64,000 nt of DNA from Lotus japonicus (Eukaryota > Streptophyta > Magnoliopsida > Fabales > Fabaceae). This document shows positions 1-10,336 of the stretch, one piece after another. The first letter of the stretch is position 1; each line of letters starts with the position of its first letter. The DNA lies in NCBI RefSeq assembly GCF_012489685.1, contig NC_080044.1, forward strand, positions 20,998,369 through 21,062,368, given 5' to 3'. A model generated the notes under the pieces. The model searched no databases. It saw only the letters and a program-made list of their open reading frames with translations, and was not told the origin of the DNA. Made by a program: the position numbers and the translations under genes.

Positions 1-823
1 CTGTGATTTACAGTCGTTATATTCTTTGTGGAAATATGCAACCCTAGGACGTTATCCCTAGTTATAAGCCTAAGTGGCTATTATCTTATTTATATTTATT
101 GGTGCTATTATTTACATAATTCTTTGGAGTTGACCCTCGCGTCTTCTGTGTGCTTTGGCGAACAAACGCCCTTTGTCAGATGTCTTTGGCGGGCTGATTC
201 ATGATGGTTCATCCTTCGGGAGGAACTAGGGTTGAGATGCGGGAACTGGAGCGTATCGCGGTAGCGAGAGGAGGACGGATGGTGTACATAGACTAGGTCG
301 TTCTGGATTCAGATTCGGGCGACGATCATGCTAGCATGTAGGTTTTAGTGCTGGTGTGAGCTCCTCGAGATGGGATTAGTGTAGGAGTAGAGTCTTAGCT
401 CTGAACATCATTTGTTTTCTTTGGGGACAGGGTAGTTTCCCACCTATAGCTTTTTGTGTGGTTCTTTACGAGAATCACAGAGAGTTGGTTGGACTTAGGA
501 GGTCTTGCTTCAGGCCGATGGGCCAGCTTATTCTCAGTTTTGAGGGATAGTGTTGCGGACACTTACCTTTAGATTTGGTTTGTACATTTTGCCTTCGGGC
601 GTTACACTTTTCTTTCCGTCACTGGAGGTTTACTCGTGACGAGGTTACTTACAGCGGAGGCTGTTTATATATTGTATATTAGCTCTATTGCTTTTCGCTT
701 TTGGGTTTTATTTAATTCAGTCTTGTCTTAGTTATTATTATATAAAAAAAAAATATTTCACGTTTTTCCGCATTAAGTTTATTTTGGTTACTAAAGTGAC
801 GCCACCGAAATCGGGGTGTTACA
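1..823 (+). mobile_element. 3' end of a diverged Tekay-like LTR
   Basis: This stretch aligns by eye with the last ~1.1 kb of the long LTRs at 37307-41323: the same landmarks occur in order (AACCCTAGG, TTATAAGCCTAAGTGGC, GTTGACCCTCGCGTCTTCTGTG, CTCGTGACGAGG, GTGACGCCACCGAAATCGGG) and it ends in TGTTACA at 817-823. It carries many substitutions and indels, so it is an older or different subfamily copy. It abuts the WRKY cassette directly at 824. No primer binding site follows, so this is the outer end of an element or a solo LTR whose remainder lies left of the window. Confidence 0.85.
180..341 (+). pseudogene. Remnant of LTR-embedded ORF
   Basis: The ATG at 180 directly follows a splice-acceptor-like CTTTGTCAG, exactly as in the better preserved LTRs. 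The reading frame retains the motif MVHPSGG (with TRVEM in place of IRYEM) and the acidic end VVLDSDSGDDHAS, but has in-frame stops (TGA near 195, TAG near 292) and lacks most of the middle of the ORF seen at 40357-40836. It is a decayed homologue of that ORF. Confidence 0.6.
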
Positions 824-2480
824 CCTTGGATCCAATCTCGATCATCCGCAGATAAACAATCTCTTGGGGACCAACACAGTCGATCCACAATTCTCAAGGA
901 GACCAACACAGTCAATCCTTATCCCATGACTAAATCATGGTTATCACGTGGAGACCAACACAGTCAATCCACAAAACTCCCTCGCGCACAAGCACACCGT
1001 TTGTCTCAAACGGCACCATCTTTCTCATTGTCCATAGCTTATACCCTAGCAATATAACCATATTGTTTCACTACTTGCAAGCGAAGTTCTCATCTCTATT
1101 ATTGTTACTAACATTTTAACAACAATTACAATATTGTAACCTTGAAGTAATCAATGGGACATCATGCATAGCATATCATCTAGAGGTTTAGGGTTTTACT
1201 CCCAACCTCGCAAGAGCAGAAAATCTATCAAGCAACTCTCATCACATCAGCAAAATTATACGCCTAAACCCTAGAGAGCATTAGGGTTTCGGCCAACCTC
1301 ACCAATTCATCAAATAATTCATGTCATCATGTTTCTTCACATTACATGCAATAAAAATCCAGCAACTTGCTCCAACTTATATCAATAGACAAGAAAATCA
1401 AGCACACCTAACCCTAAGGCAATTAGGGTTACGGCCATACAACAACAAGGGCAACAATAAGACTTGTCATCATGCATCTTTATACAACATGTACAAAATC
1501 CAGCAACTTTTGTATCGTATTCAACACCTCATAACTTATTCTACACACTTGTCATATGGCTAGCCCATGGTATCAATGAAAATCATCAAGTTTAGCATGC
1601 TATCGCATAAAGATTCATATACTTCATGGCATCATATCTTTTAAAGAACCAAAAACAGAATCTTTAACCTAGTAACATGTTCGAGAAGGCTCTAATCATC
1701 ATCCAAGGATTTCACATGTTAGAGAGGCAACATAGCATCATCACAAGCACACCTTACATGCATATAACTCAAATCATGCATCAACAAGCCTAGACTCTAC
1801 CCGGACCGAAGATGCCCTCACCTTGGCTAGAGATTGAGAAGAAGAGTAGATGATTGATGAAGATGGATCACAGCCTCCTCTCCTTGCCTTGATTTCTCAC
1901 AAGCCTCTTCTTCTTCCTTGCCTTGCTCTCTCTCTCTCTCTCCCTCTCTCTCTCTCAAGACTCTCTCTCTCTTTCTCTCTCACGAAACCCTTGTTTTCTC
2001 TGATGAAAATTTTTACGTGAATGAAGAGGGTTTGTGTGCCTTTCTATTTCAACTCTCTTGACTAGAAAAGAAAAGAAAATTCTCCCCTTTTTCTCCTTAT
2101 ATAGCCGCGGCCACCAGTACTAGGTTTAGGGTTTTGCAAAACTTTCTCTCAATCACAATAAATCCTAATAACATCTCTTAATATTTGAAAAATAAAATTA
2201 AAGCTTCATCTTTTGAAATAAAAAAAATGAATAATCATTTAATTTTAAAACAAATAAATTCCTTTTATTGTGCAAAACTCCATCTTTCCTTTTAAAAGCC
2301 CAATCTTCCTCCTAAATAGGTGCAACAATCAAAACAAGATCTCCACCATATCTTTTCTCTTTGAAATTTCGGCGACCACTCTCCCGTGGCACCAAAATCT
2401 CGTCCATCACCATGTTGACTTCAAAATATTTGTTTTTTGAAAGAATCATATTAAAATGTTGAAAATGAATTTGTGTGGCT
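824..2480 (-). mobile_element. Cassette LTR, 5' part (truncated copy)
   Basis: This is the reverse complement of about 24000-25653. Read on the minus strand it has a TATA box (2097-2103), a (CT)n-rich leader, a donor-like AAG|GTGAGGG (GT at 1821-1820), and then intron-like sequence that stops at the boundary with the foreign LTR at 823/824. The 3' part of this LTR with its ORF is missing here. The outer boundary near 2480 is approximate, because I could not define a TG end. Confidence 0.6.
1924..1984 (+). repeat. (CT)n microsatellite in LTR leader
   Basis: Nearly pure CT/TC dinucleotide repeat with a few interruptions, lying in the transcribed leader just downstream of the cassette LTR TATA box. 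It recurs at about 12548-12606 and, as GA, at 24487-24550, with small interruptions that differ between copies. Confidence 0.8.
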
Positions 2481-3063
2481 TAAATATAATTAAAAATATT
2501 CCAGATTAAAACAAAAGACACGCTTCTACAAAATAAAATAAAAAATATTTAGGGGTTTGTGCTATAATTTGCTTGTCCAACAAGTGTTTGATGGCCCACT
2601 CAAGAGCTTGTAGCGAAATGCTCAAAGGAAAATCTTGATTTTGTACTCTAGAAATGAAGAGCGAGGATGAAACATTGTTAGTGATCACAACTTGATCACA
2701 TCCATTGCTAAAAAAAGAGATTAAAAACACAATTAAAGAAAACACAATTTATTTATGTATTCATAATACATAAATAAATAATTGAAAATACACTTATAGG
2801 AAGAACTTGGATAACTCTATAATCCTAGACATCTTGGGCATAATATATGGAATTTGATGGACACTCTGCCAAAATAACAACACTATATAATTTAAGAAAT
2901 AAACTATTGAAATTAAGAAGATGAATATATTTGACTTCTCTAATGTGAATGACACACTTTAGAAAGAAAAGTAAGTCATCGTAACCAATGGCTTTGATGA
3001 ATTACTTTATCCTCTAAGGTGACTCTCTCCCTAAAAGCAGAAAAATCCAAAACTTCCAATGGT
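2481..3063. other. 3' flank of left WRKY gene
   Basis: AT-rich sequence between the WRKY stop and the cassette LTR. A 79-codon open frame (2506-2745, minus) is kept in all three copies, but I recognise no family in it. Its N-terminal hydrophobic part overlaps a TTTTTTAG acceptor-like sequence. It may be WRKY 3' UTR or a gene fragment. No confident gene is called. Confidence 0.4.
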
Positions 3064-4605
3064 TTAGATCAACCACCGCGTGCAATTAGGATCTGACTCG
3101 CCCATGTGAGTGACTCCACCATCAAAAGATTGATATCCCATTTCGAAGATGTTTGACATGGCAGCAAAGTTAGGTATTAGTATGTCATCATCCTCATCGG
3201 AGAGTGATTTAGGTCCTATATCCAGGTCAGGGCCTTCGGGTTCTCCATGGTTAACCATTTTGTCATCGTCCTCCAGCAGATATGATATGGGTACTAGAGT
3301 GTCATCACCATCGTCGGAGACTGATTTAGCTTCTATTTCCGAGTTAGGGCCTTCGGCTTCTCCATGGATAACCATTTTGTCACCATTCTCCAGCAGATCT
3401 GATATGGGTATTAGAATGTCATCATCATCATCGGAGACTGATTTAGGTTCTATTTCCATGTCAGGGCCTTCAAGTTCGCTATGGTTAACTGTTTTGTCAC
3501 CATTCTCTAGCAGATCTGACACCAGCATGGGAGGAATACCCGATAAACTAACGCTCCCAGTGTTGGTGGGTGCCTTGGTTTGCGAGGTGTTAGGTAAATG
3601 GGTCGTTAATGGCTTGACCCTTGAGGTTTTGCAAAGCATGTTCCGAAGAAGCGGTTTCTCATGATCGTGATCTCCGATGTATGTCACAATAAACATGCTC
3701 GGGTCCGTTCTGCTTCGTTCTACTTGCTTTTTCGCGTCACATTTTTTCATGTTGTTGCATTTGTAATAACTCCTGAAACAAATGACAACTTTCTCAAGTA
3801 TTACTACTCAGCTGCATCTTCATATTTAAATGTGTTAAAGTTTCAATAACGTATGTGTACCTTGGATACGTAGAACCTTTGATGGGTTTTTGTCCATATT
3901 TTCTCCATTCCCACATATCAGCTGTTATTTTGTCAGCGGTCACATGCCGAACTGTTTTCATCTGTTCGGTTAACCTAGATAAAGTAAATGTACAATGTAT
4001 CTTCTCATTAATGCCATAGGACATTATGGTTGTAAAAAAATTCAGTTTTTTTTTGTAATGAGATTGATTAATGATCGATTTTAAATATGTAAAATATTAA
4101 TATTTTACCTTGGTTTGGGTTCTTGGATATTGGTCTTTGACGAAGCCACATAATTGGTTTGGGGTACTTGGTGTTGGATGTTTGGCTGAGCAATAGGACT
4201 TGTTTGGGGAACATGAGTGGGTAGAGCCACAGGATGATGGAGGCCTTGCTGTATCTGTTGTTGTCCATAGATTCCTGTAAGGTTAGATAAGGTAGAGTTA
4301 GGATTGAGAATGACATTACCGTTAGTGTTAAAGATTGTGGTGGTCGTAGTAGTGGTGGTGGGGTTAATGAAATTCATTAGCGCTTGGCGTAGCTCTTGCA
4401 TCCCATTGGTTCTAGGTTGCACAATATCATAAAAAGAGGATGAGTCATTTTCTTGTCTAATTGGAAAAAAGGTTGTGATTTCCTGAGGGGATATGGAATT
4501 TGTGACTGTGTTGGGTGAAATTTCTCTATTGGTGTTTGAAGCAACAAATGTGACATCTTTGCCGCTACGAACAATGGCAAAGAGATCCCAGTCCTCACTA
4601 GACAT
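3064..4605 (-). CDS. WRKY: Group IIe WRKY transcription factor (WRKY22/27/29-like), left copy
   Basis: Nuclear DNA-binding regulator expected to bind W-box (TTGACY) promoters. Gene model on the minus strand: exon 1 4605-4109, exon 2 3974-3861, exon 3 3772-3064, all introns GT-AG and phase 2, giving 439 codons. The start is the ATG that begins [14 protein letters not shown], an N-terminus typical of WRKY22-like proteins; an in-frame ATG 45 nt upstream is less likely. WRKYGQK lies at residues 189-195 and the zinc finger is C209-X5-C215-X23-H239-X-H241, a group II pattern. The intron splits the domain after YPR, the usual position. Residues 288-404 are three acidic 39-residue repeats. Unlike the right copy, the motif before the intron is STYPR instead of SPYPR, which may alter DNA contact. 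No stops or frameshifts are seen. The coding sequence differs from 21868-23412 at under 1% of sites by eye. Confidence 0.9.
3172..3522 (-). repeat. Three tandem 117-bp repeats in WRKY exon 3 (left)
   Basis: In-frame 3 x 39-codon repeat, the reverse complement of 22954-23304. Each unit has the pattern (I/V)S-x-LLE-x-x-DK-x-VxH-x-E...EGP...KS(V/L)SD followed by a D-rich run and LxP. The left copy differs slightly from the right (for example VIHGEAEGP against VNHGEAEGP). Confidence 0.85.
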
Positions 4606-5742
4606 CTGAGAGAATAATTTGGATTTCTGGGTATGTCCAGAAATTCTCACTTAACCACAGTGTGTGTGTGTGTGTGTGTTGAAGAACGGTGTTGTGTTTT
4701 GGGAGGAATTAGGGTGTGTGTGTATGTGTGTGAGAGAGAGAGAGATATATAATTTGAACCAAGCAATTTGGGGATGGAGCACATACCATGGGAAATTCTT
4801 GATTATTTATAGGAAAATTGTTCGTTCTCCCCAAATACACTTGATATAGAGATAAAAATATAAGTGAGAAAATAAGAGAAATGATAAATGATGTGATAGA
4901 AAAAAAATTCAGTAAACCCACACTCAGCGGAGAGAGATATGAATAGAATAAAGAGAAATAACATATATGATAAGTGATGTGATAAGAAGAAAAAATGAGT
5001 CAAAATGTGATGGAAGATAATGTAGATATGAATGTATCAAATAAAATTATTCATTTGCATTGAAAAGTAAACAATAAAAATTGGATAAGGATAGAGATCA
5101 GATAGAAAAGATACTGAAATTATTTTTGTTCTTATCTTTTCTGTTCTTTTCTCAGAGATTTAGGAGGTTTTTAAGGGATTTTGTCTCCCTCTTAAAAAGA
5201 CCAAATTAAACTCACTTGTCTTTTTCATTGACTTTGATGTAATTTCAAAGGGGAACCAGTTAGAGTGGCACTGATCCATATGCTTTCTTAAGGTGCCTCT
5301 ACAGCCCCACACACAAGGGTATGCTTAGAAACGGCTCAGCCAATGCATACTCCGTTGAATACATGTTCCAGGTTTGATGGCATTCTCAGCTACGTTTCTG
5401 TTTCAACTTTAAATACGAATTTAATAATTTTTGTATCCTTCTCTTGGCTTTATGTGAAAGTCAAAAAGAAAACGTACGTAAGAATTTAATAACATCATTG
5501 ACTTTGGAAATCCAATTAACATTACATTTGGTGTGAAGTGATTTCTGAAAGATATTATTAAAAGTAATTTTTTTTCAAAAAATAAAATTTTAAAATATTT
5601 GACGGTGAATTTTTTGGTGAACCTCATCTATCCTTTATTGAGCAATATTGGTCCAGGTGGTAAAAGTTAAAAGTGTTCTAAGAGTTGTGTAGCCTAATGT
5701 AAGAATTAAACTTTTAGACATTCAAACAACTATTTTTAACCA
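4606..5742 (-). promoter_or_regulatory. Upstream region of left WRKY gene
   Basis: Minus-strand promoter. It has a TATA box (TATAAATA, complement of 4804-4811), and a 5' UTR rich in CA (4662-4680 as TG) and TC (4733-4745 as GA) microsatellites. The microsatellites are shorter or longer than in the right copy. Further out the sequence is AT-rich with several TTGACT cores, as in the right copy. Confidence 0.6.
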
Positions 5743-6210
5743 CTATGTTTCAAAATAGTAAATGTTAAGATAGAGAAGAAAGTCCAAAAAGCATGCATAT
5801 TGAGAAATTCAATCAATATTGTTAATTTTTAAAATATATTATTTTTTTGTATTTTATTCTTTGAAATGTATTTTTTTCTCTCCCCATTTATTCTTCTGAT
5901 ATGGGCGTTATATGAAAAAAATATCAATAAATTAAATGCTCCATTAAAATGATATGTTTCAACGTAATTGTTAAGAAAGAGAAGAAACACGCCTATTGAG
6001 AAATTCAATCTATATTGTTAATTTTTTTAAATATATTTTTTATTTTCGTATTTTACTCTTTCAAATATATTTTTATCTCTCAACATTTATTCATCCCACA
6101 GGGACATTATATGGAAAAATATCAATAAATACTCCATTGAAATTCTAAGTGAATAAATATTATGAAATAATTTTTAACCTCTGTGCATATATAATTATTT
6201 TGAAACGGAG
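5743..6210. mobile_element. Stowaway-like MITE with internal duplication (left copy)
   Basis: 468 bp bounded by imperfect terminal inverted repeats (CTATGTTTCAAAATAG at 5743-5758 and TATTTTGAAACGGAG at 6196-6210), AT-rich inside and without coding capacity. The ends resemble Stowaway termini. Inside are two diverged direct repeats of about 165 bp (about 5764-5934 and 5969-6128). The target duplication is not clear. Confidence 0.45.
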
Positions 6211-7101
6211 ATACTATTGTCTAGAAGTTAAATGAGTTATGCATAGGGTGCTTTAATTCACACTTAGTTTTTTTAATAAATCATTAAGATGGCATTAATG
6301 ATTTACTATTACAATTAATGTCGCTCAGGTTAACATTAAATTTATAACTAAGAAATTTTCATTGTTCACATTAATGATTTAAAATTTACCTAATAAAGCA
6401 TTATTACTCCACTTAATTATATTTATATTATTAAATACTTCAATTATAAATATAAAATACTTTTTTATAACTTAACTATTAAGTTGTTTGTAAAAAAAAT
6501 TAAGGTGAAGGATGGTGCCTCATTTCAAGACAAGTAAGTTATCAAGTTCAAAGAGCACTTGCAAAACGCTTACATATATCACACATCAAGAGGACGAGTG
6601 GGGTTCCAACATGAAACCTGTCAAATATGAGATCAATCATGTTCCATTGAACCAACCTCTCTTCTCAGAAAACCTTCTATTTATATTCATGAAACGCCTG
6701 CTTGCATTTATCACTGAAACACCTTCCAAGACATTGTTACCAAGATCATCTTTGAATGTCTTAAATTCACTTGGTCGGTGGTAAACGTTGATCCTCTGTT
6801 GGGATTGAGGGACGAGGCGTTTCGGGAATAAAGATCAGGAATTTGCAGATCGGTTGACCTGCACGTTCGCAGTCCAAGAGTTTCCTCAGCGTGTTACATA
6901 CGGCTTACACGGGCCAGATCACCAGGACTCACGATGGGCATGGCTTCAGCGAGGAGGAAAGACCCGGACTCTGCTGCGGCTGACTTACGCAGTTAAAGAA
7001 AAACGTAAAGCTTGACGAAGCAAAACACAAAGGGAGCTCGGAATTTTCATTATGAGAGGACAGAAAAATAGATTGTTGTTACATGGTTGACTTAAAGACT
7101 A
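6211..7101. other. Non-coding stretch between MITE and PF04195-like gene (left)
   Basis: AT-rich to about 6500, then more GC-balanced sequence. An open frame at 6512-6784 (plus) also exists in the mirror copy (19685-19957, minus), but matches no family I recognise and has no supporting signals. The opposite strand has a TATA-like ATATAAATAG near 6680. I call nothing with confidence. Confidence 0.35.
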
Positions 7102-9267
7102 TTAACGTTTTACGTCTTGCTCTACGTCTTCTTCATTTAGGAAACGCTCGGCGACGAAGCCGGGAGGATCGTCAGGACCGACCAGTCCGGCGGGAGTCAC
7201 CTTCTTGAATGCTCCCATCTGGCCAAGATCAATTCGGGGATGGAGGCGTTGAACTTGGGTTTTGGCAAGAAAGAAACCGCGACCGCGCTCGAAGACAGCG
7301 GCAACAACGACATTTAACCTCATCTTTTCCTTTAAGGCCTTCGTGTCAGACTGGGCCTGGGCCTTTGCTGCAGACAGAGCCTCGTCTTTCTTCGCTAGTT
7401 CAGCACAAGGAGTTTCAAGTTTCGCACCCATTAAAGAGATGACTTGATCCTTGGAGGCCACCAAATCTTCCTTCGCGTCGGACTCCAACTGCGCCTCCTG
7501 GTTGAGTTTTGCAAGGGCCCTTTCCAGTTCCGAAATCTTTTGTCCTGATTCCAAGCTAACCTCAGAACGGCTAATCTGCTCGGCCAACCCTTTGGAAAAG
7601 GAGGCTTCTTGGGAAGCTAGCTTGGCAAGGAGCGCCTTGCGCTCCTCAACGAATCCAGCGTTGAGGGTGCAAAGGCGGACCACCTCCGACCGTAGCGCCT
7701 CGGCGTCTTTGGCGGACCACTTGTAATGATGGAAAGCATGGAGCACTGTCGCCAAAGAACCCTCGGACACTCTGTCTAAACCCTGTTGCTGAACCACTTC
7801 ATCCATTCTCACGACTTGCGCCAGCGTCAAGGATAGGGAAAATGGAAATCTCTTGTTTACAGAACCTGGGGGCGGGGACGGATTTTGACCCAAAGGCGGC
7901 GGGGGAGGTAAACTGACAGATCGGGACAACCGTCCCCTTAGGGGGCGATCTACCAATAGGATCGCCCCGGGCGTTGGGTGAAGAAGCTGGAGTCACCTTG
8001 GGGGGACTACTAGGATGAGTCGCCTTGCCAGTCTCCTCAGGTCCATGAGAGGCTGAGAACTCTCCTCGCCGGAGGAAGAGGCAGCAATCAAGAGGTGTGG
8101 CTTCTTGGGGGGGTGGTCGAGAGGCTCCCTCGCCAAGGGCCCGTTTCTCACTCTCACTCGTCGGGGCTATTGAAGAAGATGTCTTGTTGCCCTTCAGGTT
8201 AACGGGGGGGGGGGGGGATGGGATGTTCTTTTTCTTCTCAAAGGTGGCCAAACGGTCCGCACTGGTGAATTCATCTTTCCTAGAACGAAAGGAGACAAAG
8301 AAGAGTCAGCAGGGGATAAGAAGTATAAAATAAACAAGGGATAAGGGACAAAGCAGGGAAGGGGCAAGAAAACCTAAGTAAGCGGGAGTTGATGAAATTT
8401 TGGCTTTACCGATCACGCGAGCACAGTCTAAGACCGGGAGTTTAGCCAGGAAGCTGATAACGACTTTGTCCTCAGGGGTTAGAGAATCCTCAGGTGGGTC
8501 GACTACCGGGGACGCTTCTTGGGTCCAGTAGAAGGGAAATCGGGCGGTACCGTCCCTCAAGGTAAAAATCTCGGGGTATTCGTGAGATACCTTCGGGCGA
8601 GGTCGGTGGTTATCGTGGACCAAAAGGGGTTGAAGCGATGGCGGTTGGGTCTAGCTTCCAGGGAGACTCAGCTGCGTGGCGGTGAAGGCTGGGCGGACAC
8701 CCCATAGAAGTAAAGAAGTGAGAGGGCTTAGGCTCTTGCTGGATTGCGTCGCAGAGGATTTCGAAGCATTGCAGGAAAGCCCAGCTGTTAGGGTGAAGCT
8801 GACACGGAGCGACGTTGATATTGCGCAGCATGGAGCAAACAAAGGGAGAGAGGGGAAACCTGATTCCCAAACTTGTGAACATGTACTCGTACACGTAGAA
8901 GAAGTGGGGGTTACTCACGAGGTGGTAAGGGAGGTGGAGCCAAGGGCGCTCAGAGGCTGAGCAACCGCCATAGTACATAATATTTTCAAGAGGTTTCTCA
9001 TGACAAAACCCACCAGACTCCGAGGAAAGTTTGCAAATGGACGACCACTGCTCTAAACTTGACGGTTGGTTAGGGATTGTCCCAGCCGGGAGGCCCCTTA
9101 CCGCATAAACTGGCAAGGATTCCGAAGACCTAGCTCGGAAAGCGACAATGTCTTTTTGATCGAGCGGAACTCCCCCGGGGGGGAGGGTCGACAGGGGGAA
9201 CGTACCGTAAGGGGGTGGCAACGGTGACATTGCGGTTGGAGTTCTTGGTTCGGCGTCTTGATGCCAT
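7102..9267 (-). pseudogene. PF04195-like retrotransposon-associated gene (left copy, broken)
   Basis: Degenerate gene of the 'putative gypsy type transposon' (PF04195/Transposase_28) kind, found as an accessory ORF in plant Ty3/gypsy elements; its biochemical function is unknown. The ATG at 9267 starts MASRRRTKNSN. The N-terminal domain includes LEQWSSIC, FVCSMLRNINVAPCQLHPNSW and later FPFYWTQE. A proline-rich linker follows, then an alanine/glutamate-rich coiled coil (about 7450-7800) that ends with the TAA at 7102. Frames shift between the start and GGVPLDQKD (a C-run), between the PF04195 parts, and at a ~26-bp deletion near 7935. The 14-G run at 8204-8217 keeps the linker in frame, unlike the right copy. 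A GT-AG intron of about 130 bp is visible between FPFYWTQ and the linker. Confidence 0.7.
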
Positions 9268-9880
9268 TAAAGGAAAGGGCACAGGAAATAAAAACTACTT
9301 TGAAGTTGTAAAGACTCACCGGAAGGAAGGGCGGCACGTGGGGCGCTTTGAGGGCTGAGGCAATGGTCTGTTGAAGGGGTTTCGCACGTAAAAAGGGTGG
9401 CTAGGAGTTGAGGTTGTGAAAGGAGTAAGGGGTGGGGGAACAACGACTTTATAGGAGGGGGATGATGATCGAGGGGAAACGTGTGAGGGGATGTTGTGGG
9501 CAGTTGTTGAGAAACATGGAGGGAAGGTGGAAAATCTTGCACCATAAGGACGGAGAAATGATTGTAGTTGCGGGATTTCGGGGAGTGGGAATGGCGCAAT
9601 AAATGGAAATTGCAACAATTGAAGCTAATTGGTTCAAATTCAAACTGGCAGACTTTGTGGGGATTTGAGGGGACGTTTCAAGGAAGGAAGTTGGGATTCT
9701 GCAGACCTCTGCTGCCACGTGGCATAGGCCCAATGCGTGTCGAGCCACCGTGATTCATGACACACGCGCGACTGCAACTGGGCAAGAAAGCCAAGCGTCA
9801 TCGTCGGCTGTCGCCACAAGCTCACTTGTGGACTCGTGGGATCGAATGAACTCGCTAGGGAAATCAAAAAATTAGTCTTA
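9268..9880 (-). promoter_or_regulatory. Promoter region of PF04195-like gene (left)
   Basis: On the minus strand a TATA-like CTCCTATAAAG (around 9448-9456) lies about 180 bp upstream of the ATG. A G-box core in GCCACGTGGC lies near 9715. This suggests the accessory ORF had its own promoter, separate from any LTR. Confidence 0.45.
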
Positions 9881-10336
9881 GGCTTTAGTTATCAAGCCAT
9901 GTTGGCAATTGTTTTGAGTCATTAGGCTTTGGCATTAGCTAGTTTTCTCATGATCGTCACCTCAGGCTTCTTCTTGAAGACAGACTCAGCTCTCATGCTT
10001 CGAGCTCGGTGTCTTGTGGACTGGGCGAGACCCCAGGGTCCCTCGCCTAAGGACGCTAGCCGGGGGCGACGCGCAAGCCAGGAAATTGGGCCTTCTTCCG
10101 GGAGGCCCAACTGGCCCATTAAGAGAAGTTAGGGGCGCCAAGCCCAGCCCCAAATCTATAAATAGGGAACGGATACCAATTGTAAGGGACTCTTAGCTTA
10201 TTTGAGAAATAACAAGATTTAAATTCAGTTACTTTCTATCTCTAAGCGGTTATGATCTTACTCTCTCTAGATTCTCACATCACGATCCTTTCACTCAAGG
10301 TACCGTACCTCATCTCTATGTTCTTGGATAGAGCAA
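9881..10336 (+). mobile_element. Small Tat-like LTR beside the PF04195 gene (left copy)
   Basis: Contains a GC-rich upstream part, TATAAATA at 10157-10164, a leader with TTGTAAGGGACTCTTAGC, and an end near GGATAGAGCA. It is oriented opposite to the PF04195-like gene, which fits a Tat-lineage element with an antisense accessory ORF next to its 3' LTR. Ends are approximate, and no internal gag or pol is present, so only the 3' portion of such an element survives. Confidence 0.45.

Noticed and set aside
2506..2745. 79-codon open frame, also at 13130-13369 and 23731-23970
   Set aside because: Kept in all copies only because the copies are nearly identical. No family, no clear start or splice context; possibly WRKY 3' UTR.
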